This document shows, piece by piece, positions 1 through 8,945 of a stretch of DNA of 64,000 bases. Numbering within the stretch: position 1 is the first letter of the stretch; each line of letters begins with the position of its first letter. This stretch comes from Eubacteriaceae bacterium (GTDB lineage: Bacteria > Bacillota > Clostridia > Lachnospirales > Lachnospiraceae): NCBI GenBank assembly GCA_910574895.1, contig CAJTDQ010000007.1:62001-126000 (forward strand), in the 5' to 3' direction. The notes beneath the pieces were generated by a model. It saw only the letters and a list, made by a program, of their open reading frames with translations. It made no database searches and had not been told where the DNA came from. The translations under genes were made by a program, and so were the position numbers.

Positions 1-581
1 TGTTTCTTTCTCATATATCTGACAATCGCCTCATCAAAATCATCTCCTGCAACCTTAACGGATGTACTGACAACAGTACCACCCAATGAAATGACAGCAA
101 TATCTGTAGTTCCACCGCCAATATCAACAATCATATTTCCACATGGTTTTTTAATCTCTATTCCCGCACCTATCGCTGCTGCCAATGGCTCTTCCACTAC
201 AAAAACCTCTCTGGCTCCTGCCTGAAATGCCGCATCCTGAACAGCCTTTGTTTCCACCTCTGTAGCCCCGCTTGGAATACAAACGCAGATACGTGGTTTC
301 TTATAAGAGCGCTTACCCATAGACTTCTGAATAAAATATCGAATCATCTGCTCTGTCACTGAATAGTCAGAAATAACGCCCTGTTTTAACGGTCTTACCG
401 CAACAATATTCCCAGGAGTACGTCCAATCATCAGTCTTGCTTCTTCACCAACTGCTTTAATTTTCTCTGTGTCTCTGTCAATAGCCACTACCGATGGTTC
501 TTTTAAAACAACACCTTTTCCTTTAATATAAACAAGTATACTTGCAGTTCCCAAATCTATTCCAATATCTGTATTAAACAT
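1..581 (-). CDS. mbl: MreB/Mbl-type rod-shape actin (partial, left edge)
   Basis: Bacterial actin homologue that directs cylindrical cell-wall synthesis at the membrane. About 193 codons from the start are visible; the C-terminus lies outside the window. The ATG is preceded by an AAAGGAG site. The N-terminus [18 protein letters not shown] carries the phosphate-1 loop DLGTA. The stretch [15 protein letters not shown] and the phosphate-2 motif DIGGGTTD also match MreB. Its position directly downstream of spoIIID is the arrangement of spoIIID-mbl in Bacillus, so Mbl is a more likely orthologue than MreB, although the two cannot be separated reliably from half a protein. A TATACT-like -10 lies near 654-659. 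Confidence 0.93.
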   Translation of the reverse strand, partial: MFNTDIGIDLGTASILVYIKGKGVVLKEPSVVAIDRDTEKIKAVGEEARLMIGRTPGNIVAVRPLKQGVISDYSVTEQMIRYFIQKSMGKRSYKKPRICVCIPSGATEVETKAVQDAAFQAGAREVFVVEEPLAAAIGAGIEIKKPCGNMIVDIGGGTTDIAVISLGGTVVSTSVKVAGDDFDEAIVRYMRKK

Positions 582-814
582 TTGTTACTCCTTTGGTCAT
601 TCTTTTTTTCAAAATATAATCTTATATATTTTAGAATATCCACACTACACTAAAGTATAACAATTTTTTCTCATTATGTACATGTTTAATTTTGATTTTA
701 TTCCAAAAGATTCCTGTTATCTCTTTTACATTTTTCTAATTACATTTATTTTCGTCAATTTTCGAGTTTTTTTACAATTTGTTCATATTCTGTTAACATT
801 TATACTATAGTATA

Positions 815-975
815 CTAATTGTACTACTTAGGTAGTGCACATAGTTTGTATACGTCATACCCTATAATGGCGTATTTTAAGTTTTTCATACTCAACCTAG
901 TGGGTGAGATTCCCACTAGGTCCCCCGAAATCAACAGCCTTGAGTGAGAATTCACCCAAGGCTTTTCTTATTATT
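815..975 (+). ncRNA. Candidate three-hairpin small RNA
   Basis: There is no ORF here, but the plus strand holds three consecutive stem-loops. Hairpin one is ATACGTCAT (850-858) with ATGGCGTAT (867-875). Hairpin two is CCTAGTGGG (896-904) with CCCACTAGG (912-920), a perfect 9-bp stem. Hairpin three is AGCCTTG (936-942) with CAAGGCT (957-963), with an inner GTGA/TCAC, followed by a T-rich tail like an intrinsic terminator. A plausible sigma-A promoter, TTGTTC (779-784) and TATACT (801-806) with a 16-nt spacer, lies just upstream. I do not recognise the RNA family. Alternatives are a cis structure of the minus-strand spoIIID-mbl transcript or a degenerate mobile element. Confidence 0.4.
936..975 (+). 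terminator. Intrinsic terminator of the candidate sRNA
   Basis: The stem AGCCTTG/CAAGGCT with inner GTGA/TCAC is followed on the plus strand by TTTTCTTATTATTTTG. The minus strand has no comparable U-tract after the stem, which favours plus-strand use. Confidence 0.55.
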
Positions 976-1029
976 TTGTTTTTTCATCTGATATTATTTT
1001 AGCCGGAAAAAAATAATATTCTTTACTAA

Positions 1030-1284
1030 CTATCCTCTTTTTCTTCTATATTTTTCTCTCGTAGCCATCCCCCCTCGAATATGTCTCTCACTCTTATTTT
1101 TATCCAGAACTTCTTTTACTTTAGATGCCATAACCGGACTAATCTGTGTCAAACGCTCTGAAACATCTTTATGGACTGTACTTTTACTTATTCCAAACTG
1201 CTTTGCACAGCTTCTAACTGTGGCTTTATTATTAATTATGTACTTAGCACTTTCCAGTACCCTTTCTTCGATATATGCTTTCAA
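1030..1284 (-). CDS. spoIIID: Sporulation transcription factor SpoIIID
   Basis: Mother-cell DNA-binding protein that modifies the sigma-E programme during sporulation. The 84 aa compare with about 90 in Bacillus. The helix-turn-helix is AKQFGISKSTVHKDV, preceded by the typical N-terminus with YIEERVLESAKYI and followed by a basic tail (TREKYRRKRG) that contributes to DNA binding in the family. Translation begins at a TTG with an AGAGG site upstream; no ATG is available in a suitable place. It lies upstream of the mbl/mreB gene in the same direction, a classic Firmicute neighbourhood. The gene strongly implies an endospore-forming lineage. Confidence 0.95.
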   Translation of the reverse strand: MKAYIEERVLESAKYIINNKATVRSCAKQFGISKSTVHKDVSERLTQISPVMASKVKEVLDKNKSERHIRGGMATREKYRRKRG

Positions 1285-1385
1285 AAAAACCTCTGCCTAA
1301 TACATACTTTGTACATCTTATGCAGAAGTTTTATAATTCATTCTAAAATTACAGCAAACTGGTAATTCTCTTCCTGTCTATACTG

Positions 1386-2330
1386 TCATTTATCTCCGTT
1401 ATTTACAACATAAATACCAATACATACCAGTCCGAGTGCAACAAGTGTCTGCCAGCCCATTTGACTTTTTTCCTGTAAAAGAAGAAAAGAGAGCAATACT
1501 CCAAATATAGGATTCATAAATTTATACGCTGAAATCTTTGAAACCGGATTATACTTCAACAAAATACTCCATAGCGTATATGCCGCCGCTGAGATAAATC
1601 CCATATACACGAGCAATATCCAACTATTATAGGAAACACTATACAATCTCCCGCCCGTGATATACCCAAGAAACGTCATGATTAGACCGCCAGCTAAAAA
1701 CTGATAACCACTCAACATTACCACATCTGCATCTTTCGAAAATTTCTTAATAAACGACGAAGAAAATGCGGACGAAAGAGTGGATATTAGTATAAATCCT
1801 TCTCCCAAAAAACTGAAACGCAAATCCATTTCACTTCCCACAAGATTAACTATGACAATACCAAAAAATCCCAATATACTTCCCAAAATCTTTTTTTCTG
1901 TTAACTTTTCCTGTCCAAACACAAGGCACGAAACAAGTATTGTCACAAACACTGCAGAGCCATTAATGATTGATGATTTCACTCCGGTAGTATGTGCCAG
2001 CCCAATATAAAAAGGCACATACTGCAAAATTGTCTGAAAGCAGCTAAGCGTAGCAATTTTTGCAGGACTGGATGGTAATATAATTCTTTTATTTTTAATA
2101 CTAAAAAATAAAATGACCATTGTGCCCGCCAAAGCAAACCTTATCCCTGCAAATAAAATCTGTGATGCAGTATCACCACCTGCTATTTTAAATAAGCGAT
2201 AACCTATTTTTATGCATGGAAACGCTGAGCCCCATAACAAACAGCAGATACCCGCTACCAGAATTACTATAGGCGTCCATGCTAATTTATTTTGTTTTAT
2301 TATTCTAAAATTCTTATTGCTTTCTGCCAC
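1386..2330 (-). CDS. DMT-superfamily (EamA) permease
   Basis: Inner-membrane transporter of the drug/metabolite family, probably an exporter of an amino acid or other small metabolite; the substrate cannot be told. The 314 residues have about ten hydrophobic segments in two EamA repeats. Early in the first repeat is LLWGSAFPCIKIGY, the usual family start with W-G-S-x-F. Start is GTG with AAGGTAA upstream. It is followed by no gene of related function; the stop is about 100 bp from spoIIID, so it may be read into that region. Confidence 0.85.
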   Translation of the reverse strand: MAESNKNFRIIKQNKLAWTPIVILVAGICCLLWGSAFPCIKIGYRLFKIAGGDTASQILFAGIRFALAGTMVILFFSIKNKRIILPSSPAKIATLSCFQTILQYVPFYIGLAHTTGVKSSIINGSAVFVTILVSCLVFGQEKLTEKKILGSILGFFGIVIVNLVGSEMDLRFSFLGEGFILISTLSSAFSSSFIKKFSKDADVVMLSGYQFLAGGLIMTFLGYITGGRLYSVSYNSWILLVYMGFISAAAYTLWSILLKYNPVSKISAYKFMNPIFGVLLSFLLLQEKSQMGWQTLVALGLVCIGIYVVNNGDK

Positions 2331-2369
2331 TTACCTTAAATCCTTTTTAAACTTATCTCTCAATTCATA

Positions 2370-2996
2370 TTAACGGCTTATTATTTTAAGCCTTATATCA
2401 CTATTTTTCATTTTTTTCAAATATTCTATACTGACACCCCTGTAACTTTCCAATGTTTCTTTTTTAAAGTTTCTCTTCATAATCCTGCTATTCATATAAT
2501 TTTCATCAAATAACATCCCAGATTCAAAATCTTTTATCATCAGCTCAGGTGCTCTGTCAATAAAATAAATTTCTTCAGCCATATCTAAAAATCTATCCGG
2601 TATGGTATTTCGAATAGCAATTCCTGTTACTCTTTTAAAACTCGGATTGATACTTTCAAATCTTTTAAGATTTGAAGAGGTATATACATCAATTCCTCTA
2701 GCCAGTAATTCCTCAATTACCTGATAGACAAACCCTTGATTTTTCACCTTCATCCCCATTTCATCCATAACGACTAAATCCGGTTTCTTCTCCAATATCT
2801 CTATCAATGACATTCCCTTGCCGGAATCTCTTCCCTGAATGTCATTATCTTCTAATATTTTCGATATGTCTCTATGTCCACTGTGAAGAAATCCTACCAC
2901 TACATTTCTGCCTTTTTTTCTTTCTTCAATTGCCTTTTGTACCATTGCATAACTTTTACCTGCACCTGGCGTATAACTGGTAAATATCGTTAACAT
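2370..2996 (-). CDS. Stand-alone KdpD N-terminal-type P-loop ATPase
   Basis: A 208-aa cytosolic protein that matches only the N-terminal domain of the potassium sensor kinase KdpD. It has no transmembrane, GAF or histidine-kinase part. Visible are the Walker A loop TPGAGKSYAM (9-18), VVVGFLHSGHRD in place of the usual VVGYVETHGR, a Walker B-like DLVVMDEMG, the segment ARGIDVYTSSNLKRFESIN (family: GIDVWTTLNVQHLESLN), and RNTIPDRFLDMAEEIYFID. In known family members this domain binds ATP and, in some Firmicutes, c-di-AMP. No kdpABC or kdpE lies nearby; the neighbours are a DMT transporter and a WYL regulator. The role is therefore unknown, possibly nucleotide-second-messenger sensing. Confidence 0.8.
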   Translation of the reverse strand: MLTIFTSYTPGAGKSYAMVQKAIEERKKGRNVVVGFLHSGHRDISKILEDNDIQGRDSGKGMSLIEILEKKPDLVVMDEMGMKVKNQGFVYQVIEELLARGIDVYTSSNLKRFESINPSFKRVTGIAIRNTIPDRFLDMAEEIYFIDRAPELMIKDFESGMLFDENYMNSRIMKRNFKKETLESYRGVSIEYLKKMKNSDIRLKIISR

Positions 2997-3058
2997 CTTT
3001 CACTTCTCTCCAAATTTTTAATAGACAAATTTTCCTCTCCTTCTTAAAACCACTACTT

Positions 3059-4054
3059 TTAATCTACTTCATATTGTTCTTTCAATCTTACAATCTCACC
3101 TTTTAATTTCTCTACTACATTTTCGGGTCCCAATATTTTCACTCCTTTGCCCAGACCAATAATCCAGCTAAAAAACATATTGCTGACACTAACATTTACA
3201 TTCACTGTAAACGTGTTATTATCTTTCGGAACAATCATAATATCTTTTCCAAACCGGTCAATTACCACTCCAATAAATTTATTATCGAACTGTATCTTCA
3301 CATGCTGCTCATCCCCAGTAAACATACCAAACATCTTTTTTGCATACAACGCCATATCAAATTCTTTAAATTCATCTTTTCCGTCACGTGATGCTTCAAG
3401 AAACTTTATTTTACGCATCTTGTCAACACGGTAATGTTTAATCAAACCACTTTCACCATCAAACGCAACCATATAATAATTTTCATCATCCCATGTAAGT
3501 GCCCACGGACTAATATCCGTCTTATGTCCATTTTCTCTAATTTTCATTTGTTTATTTAATGTCCATTCATAATAATCAAATTGAATTTTACAATTATGAT
3601 TAATTGCAAGGTTTAAATCATCTACATTACACAAAACACTATCGTAATTCGTTTTGACTCTATTCGCCACATAAACCTGTCTCTGTAATTCCATTGCCTG
3701 ATATTTACTTGCCTGGTCTTCAATCTTTTTAATCAGTTCATTAGAACGCTTTTGCGATATAAACTTTGATGCCTGTACAGCATCTACTAAAAGTTTTAAT
3801 TCAGATAATTCAAAACTTCTATGTATTAATTTATAATAATATGTACCGCTTTCCTTATTCCCCTGAATATCAAATCCATATTCTTTCAGGACATTAATAT
3901 CCGCATAAATGGCTTTTCTCTCTGCTTTAATTCCTTTTGACTCCAATTCTGATATAATCTGAACCATTGTTATGCCGTGTTCATCATCTGTATTCTTTTT
4001 TAATATATCTAATAACGCCAATACCTTTTGTTTTTGATTTTCAGATCTTGCCAT
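3059..4054 (-). CDS. WYL-domain helix-turn-helix transcriptional regulator
   Basis: A 331-aa regulator of the YafY/DeoR-like WYL family. An N-terminal winged helix (about 1-70, with GITMVQIISELESKGIKAER) is followed by a central WYL domain (about 145-230, KIQFDYYEWTLN then SPWALTWDDENYYMVAFD) and a C-terminal WCX-like extension. WYL domains sense nucleic-acid or nucleotide ligands and often govern DNA-damage or defence genes; the target here is unknown. The start has a TAGGAG site. It is 62 bp upstream of the KdpD-N-like gene and in the same direction, so the two could be co-transcribed. Confidence 0.88.
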   Translation of the reverse strand: MARSENQKQKVLALLDILKKNTDDEHGITMVQIISELESKGIKAERKAIYADINVLKEYGFDIQGNKESGTYYYKLIHRSFELSELKLLVDAVQASKFISQKRSNELIKKIEDQASKYQAMELQRQVYVANRVKTNYDSVLCNVDDLNLAINHNCKIQFDYYEWTLNKQMKIRENGHKTDISPWALTWDDENYYMVAFDGESGLIKHYRVDKMRKIKFLEASRDGKDEFKEFDMALYAKKMFGMFTGDEQHVKIQFDNKFIGVVIDRFGKDIMIVPKDNNTFTVNVNVSVSNMFFSWIIGLGKGVKILGPENVVEKLKGEIVRLKEQYEVD

Positions 4055-4100
4055 CTTTGCTTCTCCTATTTAATGTATTTTTCTTCGCCCCAATCAACAT

Positions 4101-4598
4101 TTAATAACTTCTGATTGTATCGCTCTCTTCTTCTCCCGTGTTTTCTATGGACTTAATCACTACATAATAACTATAATTATCATTGACTTTTATTTCAACT
4201 CTGTCTCCTGCTTTATGCCCCATAAGTGCCGCTCCTATTGGTGATTCACTGCTGATTCTTCCTTTAACGGAATCTCCTCTCATTGTACTTACAATTTTAA
4301 AAGTTTCTATCTCGTCATCTTCCTCAAAATACACTTCAACAGTATTATTCAGCCCTACTTCATCACTTTCCGATTCGTCAGAAATAATAGTAGCTGTTTT
4401 TAAAATTTTTTCCAAATATCGAATTCTGCTCTCGTTTTTATTCTTATCTTTCTTTGCTGCATGATATTCAAAATTCTCACTTAAATCGCCATGAGCCCTT
4501 GCCTCTTTTACAGCCTCTAACGCTTCTTTTCGCACGACAAGTTTTCTATATTCTATCTCTTCTTTAATTTTATCAATATCACTATTTGTTAATTTCAT
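4101..4598 (-). CDS. greA: Transcription elongation factor GreA
   Basis: Stimulates cleavage of backtracked RNA by RNA polymerase. The 165 aa comprise an N-terminal coiled coil with the conserved acidic tip GDLSENFEYHAAKKDK, then the FKBP-like C-terminal domain (SPIGAALMGHKAGD). The start was set at the ATG at 4598 because GGAGG lies five bases before it; a longer in-frame version from 4631 would place that site inside the coding region. It follows the citrate synthase gene after a hairpin at 4619-4650. Confidence 0.93.
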   Translation of the reverse strand: MKLTNSDIDKIKEEIEYRKLVVRKEALEAVKEARAHGDLSENFEYHAAKKDKNKNESRIRYLEKILKTATIISDESESDEVGLNNTVEVYFEEDDEIETFKIVSTMRGDSVKGRISSESPIGAALMGHKAGDRVEIKVNDNYSYYVVIKSIENTGEEESDTIRSY

Positions 4599-4618
4599 AA
4601 TTTCCTCCATAATTCTAT

Positions 4619-4650
4619 AAAGCCACACCACTTACAAGCGGCATGGCTTT
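4619..4650 (-). terminator. Hairpin between citrate synthase and greA
   Basis: AAAGCCA (4619-4625) pairs with TGGCTTT (4644-4650), and on the minus strand the stem extends to about 14 bp with G-U pairs. The U-tract is short, so it may be a weak terminator or processing site separating gltA from greA. Confidence 0.45.
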
Positions 4651-4653
4651 ATT

Positions 4654-6015
4654 CTATCTATTATCCATCTTATGATATTCATTATAACCACAATTACTTA
4701 CGTACGCAGGGCGCATAATTTTATCAGCATTGACTAATTCTTCAATTCGATGAGCACTCCATCCTACAATTCTGGCAATCGCAAACATTGGAGTAAACAA
4801 CTCTTCGGGAATGTCCAACATACTGTAAACCAATCCGCTGTAAAAATCTACATTGGCGCTAACACCTTTATACATCTTGCGTTCCTGAGCAATCACTTCC
4901 GGAGCGAGACGCTCAATCATACTATAAAGAGCAAAATCTTTTTCACGTCCTTTCTCAATTGCTAACTTTTCAACAAACGCTTTAAAAATATCTGCCCTTG
5001 GGTCTGACACCGAATAAACAGCATGCCCCATACCATATATTAATCCCTTTTTATTAAATACTTCTTTGTGTAAAATTTTTCTAAGATATTCCTTCACTTC
5101 CGCTTCATCTGTAATATCAGACACATTCTTTTTAATATCCTTAAACATTTCCACAACCATAATATTGGCCCCTCCATGTCTAGGTCCTTTCAAAGAAGAT
5201 AACGCTGCCGCAATGGTTGAATATGTATCAGAACCAGAGGAAGTTACAACTCTTGTAGTAAAAGTAGAATTATTTCCACCACCATGTTCCATATGAAGCA
5301 CTAATGCCAAATCCAATACTTTCGCCTCTAATTCTGTATATTGTTTATTGGGTCTAAGCATTCGCAAAAGATTTTCGCTTGTAGATAAATCCGATTTAGG
5401 TCTGTGTATATAGAGACTTCCATTCTTCTTATAATGATTATACGCCTGATATCCATAAACCGATAACATCGGGAATAATGCAATTAACTGAATACACTGA
5501 CGTATTACATTCTCGATAGAAGTATCTGAGACATTCTTATCATATGATGCCAATGTCAGTACACTCTTTGTCAATGAATTCATAATGTCAGAACTCGGTG
5601 CTTTCATAATAACATCTCTGACAAAATTTGTAGGTAATCTTCTTCCTGTAGAAAGCATTTCCTGAAACTCTCTTAAATTTTCCTGAGTCGGCAGCTCCCC
5701 AAAAACTAAAAGATATGCAATCTCTTCAAATCCATATCTGCCTTCTTCCATAAATCCTTTTACCAGTTCCTGAATGTGATACCCTCTATAGTATAACTTT
5801 CCGGGACATGGAACAGTTTTTCCGTCTACTATTTCTGATGATTCAATTCTTGAAATATTTGTAATACCAGTTACAACACCTTTCCCGTTAAGATCCCGTA
5901 ACCCTCTTTTGACCCCATATTCTGTAAATAAATCTTTTTCTACACTATCGTTTTTCTTACACACTTTACTATATTTTTCTGTAAAACCTCTAACGTCTTC
6001 TTTTTTTAATGTCAT
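4654..6015 (-). CDS. gltA: Citrate (Si)-synthase family enzyme
   Basis: Condenses acetyl-CoA with oxaloacetate in the cytosol, the entry to the oxidative branch leading to glutamate. The 453 aa are of the long type with an N-terminal extension of about 60 residues. Catalytic motifs are HMEHGGGNNSTF and GMGHAVYSVSDPRA (both His) and NVDFYSGLVY (Asp). The start has a GAGGGG site. No aconitase or isocitrate dehydrogenase lies in the window. 2-Methylcitrate synthase is an alternative that cannot be excluded by sequence reading. Confidence 0.9.
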   Translation of the reverse strand: MTLKKEDVRGFTEKYSKVCKKNDSVEKDLFTEYGVKRGLRDLNGKGVVTGITNISRIESSEIVDGKTVPCPGKLYYRGYHIQELVKGFMEEGRYGFEEIAYLLVFGELPTQENLREFQEMLSTGRRLPTNFVRDVIMKAPSSDIMNSLTKSVLTLASYDKNVSDTSIENVIRQCIQLIALFPMLSVYGYQAYNHYKKNGSLYIHRPKSDLSTSENLLRMLRPNKQYTELEAKVLDLALVLHMEHGGGNNSTFTTRVVTSSGSDTYSTIAAALSSLKGPRHGGANIMVVEMFKDIKKNVSDITDEAEVKEYLRKILHKEVFNKKGLIYGMGHAVYSVSDPRADIFKAFVEKLAIEKGREKDFALYSMIERLAPEVIAQERKMYKGVSANVDFYSGLVYSMLDIPEELFTPMFAIARIVGWSAHRIEELVNADKIMRPAYVSNCGYNEYHKMDNR

Positions 6016-6042
6016 AAATACCCCTCTTACATCTTGAAATAG

Positions 6043-6921
6043 TTAATAAATAAAATTGACAGCATCATGAATCACCTTAAAATCCACTACTGCCCGTCCT
6101 TTTTCTTTCTCTCCATCCAGCGACCAATCTATATCTGTACAATCAGTAATTCTTGCAGATTTAATCTTTTCTAATGTTATCTTTCCAGTAAATTGCTGTG
6201 TAAATATCTTGACTGCCAGTCTGATAAATTCTACAGGATTCTTTGGAAATTCAACCAGCATCAATTCAAATTCTCCATCATTAAACTCTACCGCTTCCTT
6301 ATCTAATTTCATAATCCCGCCAACTTTGGTAGCATTATTAATCGCGGCAAAAATATATTTTCCTTCGTGGGTCGTATGTTCCAATTCAATTTTCAACTTC
6401 AAACTTCTAATGCGAAATAACTCACGGCTGCCATGTAAAATATATGCAAAATGACCTAACCTGTTTTTCATTTTCTGTGGTGTAGAATATGAAGTTTCAG
6501 TAAATATACCAGCTGATGCTGTATACACAAAATAGCGGCCATTAAACATACCCATATCCAAAGGCTTTGCCTCATGAGAAACAATAAACTCAGCCTGTGT
6601 TTTCGGATTAGAACTCAATCCAAGACTTGCAGCAAAATCATTGGTTGAACCAGCCGGTATGTAACCAAGAGGTGTTGCAATCTCCTTCTCAGCCATTCCC
6701 TGAATAACCTCATTCAGCGTTCCATCTCCCCCCATACACACAACCAAATCCACTCTTGCTCCATGCTCTCTGGCAATATTAGTGCCATCTAATCTTTTTT
6801 TTGTATACTTTATTCCAACCTTATAACCAGCTTCTTCAAATACCTGAACAGCCTCATCAATATAATTTCTATTCTTTTTTAATCCTGCCTTAGGATTAAC
6901 AATAAATAAAAGCTTTTTCAT
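6043..6921 (-). CDS. Diacylglycerol/lipid kinase, YegS/DgkB type
   Basis: Phosphorylates diacylglycerol or a related lipid at the membrane face, recycling lipid for phosphatidic acid. The 292 aa start with KKLLFIVNPKAG, the family N-terminus, and include the nucleotide-binding motif GGDGTLNEVI and GYIPAGSTNDFA. The second ATG (6921) was preferred over the one at 6927 because AGGAG lies seven bases from it and only one base from the first. It sits between proB and citrate synthase, both in the same direction, with no evident functional link. Confidence 0.88.
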   Translation of the reverse strand: MKKLLFIVNPKAGLKKNRNYIDEAVQVFEEAGYKVGIKYTKKRLDGTNIAREHGARVDLVVCMGGDGTLNEVIQGMAEKEIATPLGYIPAGSTNDFAASLGLSSNPKTQAEFIVSHEAKPLDMGMFNGRYFVYTASAGIFTETSYSTPQKMKNRLGHFAYILHGSRELFRIRSLKLKIELEHTTHEGKYIFAAINNATKVGGIMKLDKEAVEFNDGEFELMLVEFPKNPVEFIRLAVKIFTQQFTGKITLEKIKSARITDCTDIDWSLDGEKEKGRAVVDFKVIHDAVNFIY

Positions 6922-7009
6922 AACCATACTCCTTGGTATATCAATAACAATTTTACCTCATATTTCCACTCAATTGTGTGAAAGAAAATTGAACATTTTG
7001 TAAACATCG

Positions 7010-7801
7010 TTATTTATTCTTCGCCTGAAAAAAAGTTCCAACCTGATGTCCTTCTAAAACTTTATAAATATTTTCAGGCTCATTTCCACTCATTACAATC
7101 GTATCTATTCCTGCCTCTGTAGAAATCTGTGCCGCCTGAAGTTTTGTAACCATTCCACCTGTGCCAAATTTTGAACCCTTTCCACCGGCAATTTTGAATA
7201 ATTCCGGAGTAATTTCCTCAACTACCGGAATAATTCTGGCATATTCATCTTCATTCGGATTTCCATTATAAAGTCCATCTATATCTGTTAATATCAATAA
7301 TGCATCAGCGCCAATTAATTTTGCAACAATAGCAGACAAACTATCATTATCACCATATAAAATCTCTTCAATGGCAACAGCATCATTCTCATTGATAATT
7401 GGAATGGCGCCCATATGAAATATCTCTTCAAATGTATTTATAAGGTTTTCTCTGCACTCACTGTTTTCCACATCTCGCTTTGTCATCAAAAACTGTCCTG
7501 TAGTATGTCCATACTCGCCAAACATTTTATCGTACATAAACATTAATTCACACTGCCCAATTGTAGCCGCAGCCTGTTTTCCGGCAGTAGTAGTAGGTCT
7601 GTCCTTTAATCCTAATTTTCCTGCTCCCACACCAATGGCACCGGAAGTTACTAAAGCTACCTGCTTTCCTGAATTAACAATATCTGATATAACAGTTACT
7701 AACTGTTTCATTCTCCGTATATTTGCTTTTCCTGTATCATGTGCTAACGTGGAAGTTCCCACTTTTATGACAATTCGTTCTACATTATTTAATGTTGCCA
7801 T
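7010..7801 (-). CDS. proB: Glutamate 5-kinase, catalytic domain only
   Basis: First step of proline synthesis: ATP-dependent phosphorylation of glutamate. The 263 aa cover only the amino-acid kinase fold and lack the C-terminal PUA domain that many ProB proteins carry. Visible are ERIVIKVGTST, LVTSGAIGVGAGKL, NENDAVA, LLILTDIDGLY and GTGGMVTKLQAAQI. The nearest Shine-Dalgarno (AGGAG) is about 14 bases from the ATG, which is unusually far. No proA lies beside it within the window. A small hairpin, GAAGAGT/ACTCTTC, lies in the upstream region (7843-7869). Confidence 0.93.
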   Translation of the reverse strand: MATLNNVERIVIKVGTSTLAHDTGKANIRRMKQLVTVISDIVNSGKQVALVTSGAIGVGAGKLGLKDRPTTTAGKQAAATIGQCELMFMYDKMFGEYGHTTGQFLMTKRDVENSECRENLINTFEEIFHMGAIPIINENDAVAIEEILYGDNDSLSAIVAKLIGADALLILTDIDGLYNGNPNEDEYARIIPVVEEITPELFKIAGGKGSKFGTGGMVTKLQAAQISTEAGIDTIVMSGNEPENIYKVLEGHQVGTFFQAKNK

Positions 7802-7908
7802 TATTATCGTTTATTCTCCTTTGTCCTTCTCATACATATCTATCGAAGAGTTTCACCTGAGGTGGACTCTTCTTTATTATTTTAAAGGTAATTCCAACTT
7901 TTGTAAAC

Positions 7909-8775
7909 CTATATCTCACTTTTAAAATGGGACTTAAACCCTTCTCCAAATACTTCATTCGCTGAAGACACTATCACAAAGGCATTTGGATCTACTTCTT
8001 TTAATATATTTCTGACTTTTATTAAATTTTGCTTTCTCATGACGCACATGATAATTTCAGTAGAAGTATTACTATACGCTCCCATTCCCTGCATCATAGT
8101 CACTCCCACATCCAATTCTTTCATCATACGTGTAGCGATTGTTTTACGTTTTTCACTAATAATGTATACAAGTGTTGCCTGATCCCCTCCATATATTGCC
8201 TTATCCATTACAACAGTTGACACATATATTGCAACAGTTGCAAATAAGGCTACTTCGATATTATGAAATGCTATCGCCGATGCCGCCAGTACTGCAAGAT
8301 CAAGCAGCATATATATTTGTCCTGTCCTCATATGGGGTTTCCTCTGCCGAACTATTTTTACAATAACATCCAATCCGCCTGTTGTAGTTTCCATTCTGAA
8401 CATAACCCCCATGGCTACACCAAATAATGCTCCCCCCATCACGGCAGCTAACATCATGTTGTCCGTCACCGATTCTATACCTGTCAATGAAGGTAAAATA
8501 TCAATGAAAATTGACGAAACTATAAGAGAATATATCGTAGAACAAATAAATCTGCCTCCAAACTTCCACGCTCCCAATATCATAATAGGAATGTTCATTA
8601 TCAATATGAGCATACCCAATCCTGGCAAAAAAGGAAATACACTCTTCAGTACAATTGCTATACCCGAAACACCACCTGGCGCCAACTGATTTGGATTAAG
8701 AAAAAAAGCAATACCGGCAGCATATAGCAATGCAGCAAGAGTAATAGTCGTATATCTACTCAAAAACTTTAACAA
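7909..8775 (-). CDS. YitT-family membrane protein
   Basis: A 288-aa integral membrane protein of the YitT (DUF161/DUF2179) family. The N-terminal two thirds hold about five hydrophobic segments, including AALLYAAGIAFFLNP and GGVSGIAIVLKSVFPF. The C-terminal soluble part (about 205-285) fits DUF2179, with GVTMMQGMGAYSNTSTEIIMC. Function is not established; members of the family are widespread in Firmicutes. The start has AAGGAGGG. The leader contains a 12-bp inverted repeat described separately. Confidence 0.87.
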   Translation of the reverse strand: MLKFLSRYTTITLAALLYAAGIAFFLNPNQLAPGGVSGIAIVLKSVFPFLPGLGMLILIMNIPIMILGAWKFGGRFICSTIYSLIVSSIFIDILPSLTGIESVTDNMMLAAVMGGALFGVAMGVMFRMETTTGGLDVIVKIVRQRKPHMRTGQIYMLLDLAVLAASAIAFHNIEVALFATVAIYVSTVVMDKAIYGGDQATLVYIISEKRKTIATRMMKELDVGVTMMQGMGAYSNTSTEIIMCVMRKQNLIKVRNILKEVDPNAFVIVSSANEVFGEGFKSHFKSEI

Positions 8776-8797
8776 AAAAATCCCTCCTTAAAACAAT

Positions 8798-8854
8798 TAT
8801 AACTTATCATTAGGATATCCTTTTATAACAATTCAATCCTTCTGATAAGTTATA
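8798..8854 (-). promoter_or_regulatory. Inverted repeat in the yitT leader
   Basis: TATAACTTATCA (8798-8809) and TGATAAGTTATA (8843-8854) are perfect 12-base inverted copies with 33 bases between them, a short distance upstream of the yitT ribosome site. It could be an RNA hairpin in the leader or a paired operator. No known riboswitch was recognised. Confidence 0.35.
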
Positions 8855-8945
8855 TGAAAGAAAATAATTTTTGTTTCTAAATATATATACCGTATTTTTC
8901 TCTACGACCTCAAAATATTTGTAAAGAAATAATTATATTAATTTC

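Noticed and set aside
815-975. Group II intron or 6S RNA remnant
   Set aside because: The GTGCAC at 835 hints at an intron 5' end, but no domain V or reverse transcriptase is seen. A 6S-like long rod with a central bubble is not formed.
7802-7908. T-box or other riboswitch upstream of proB
   Set aside because: No T-box sequence or specifier loop is present; only a short GAAGAGT/ACTCTTC hairpin was found.
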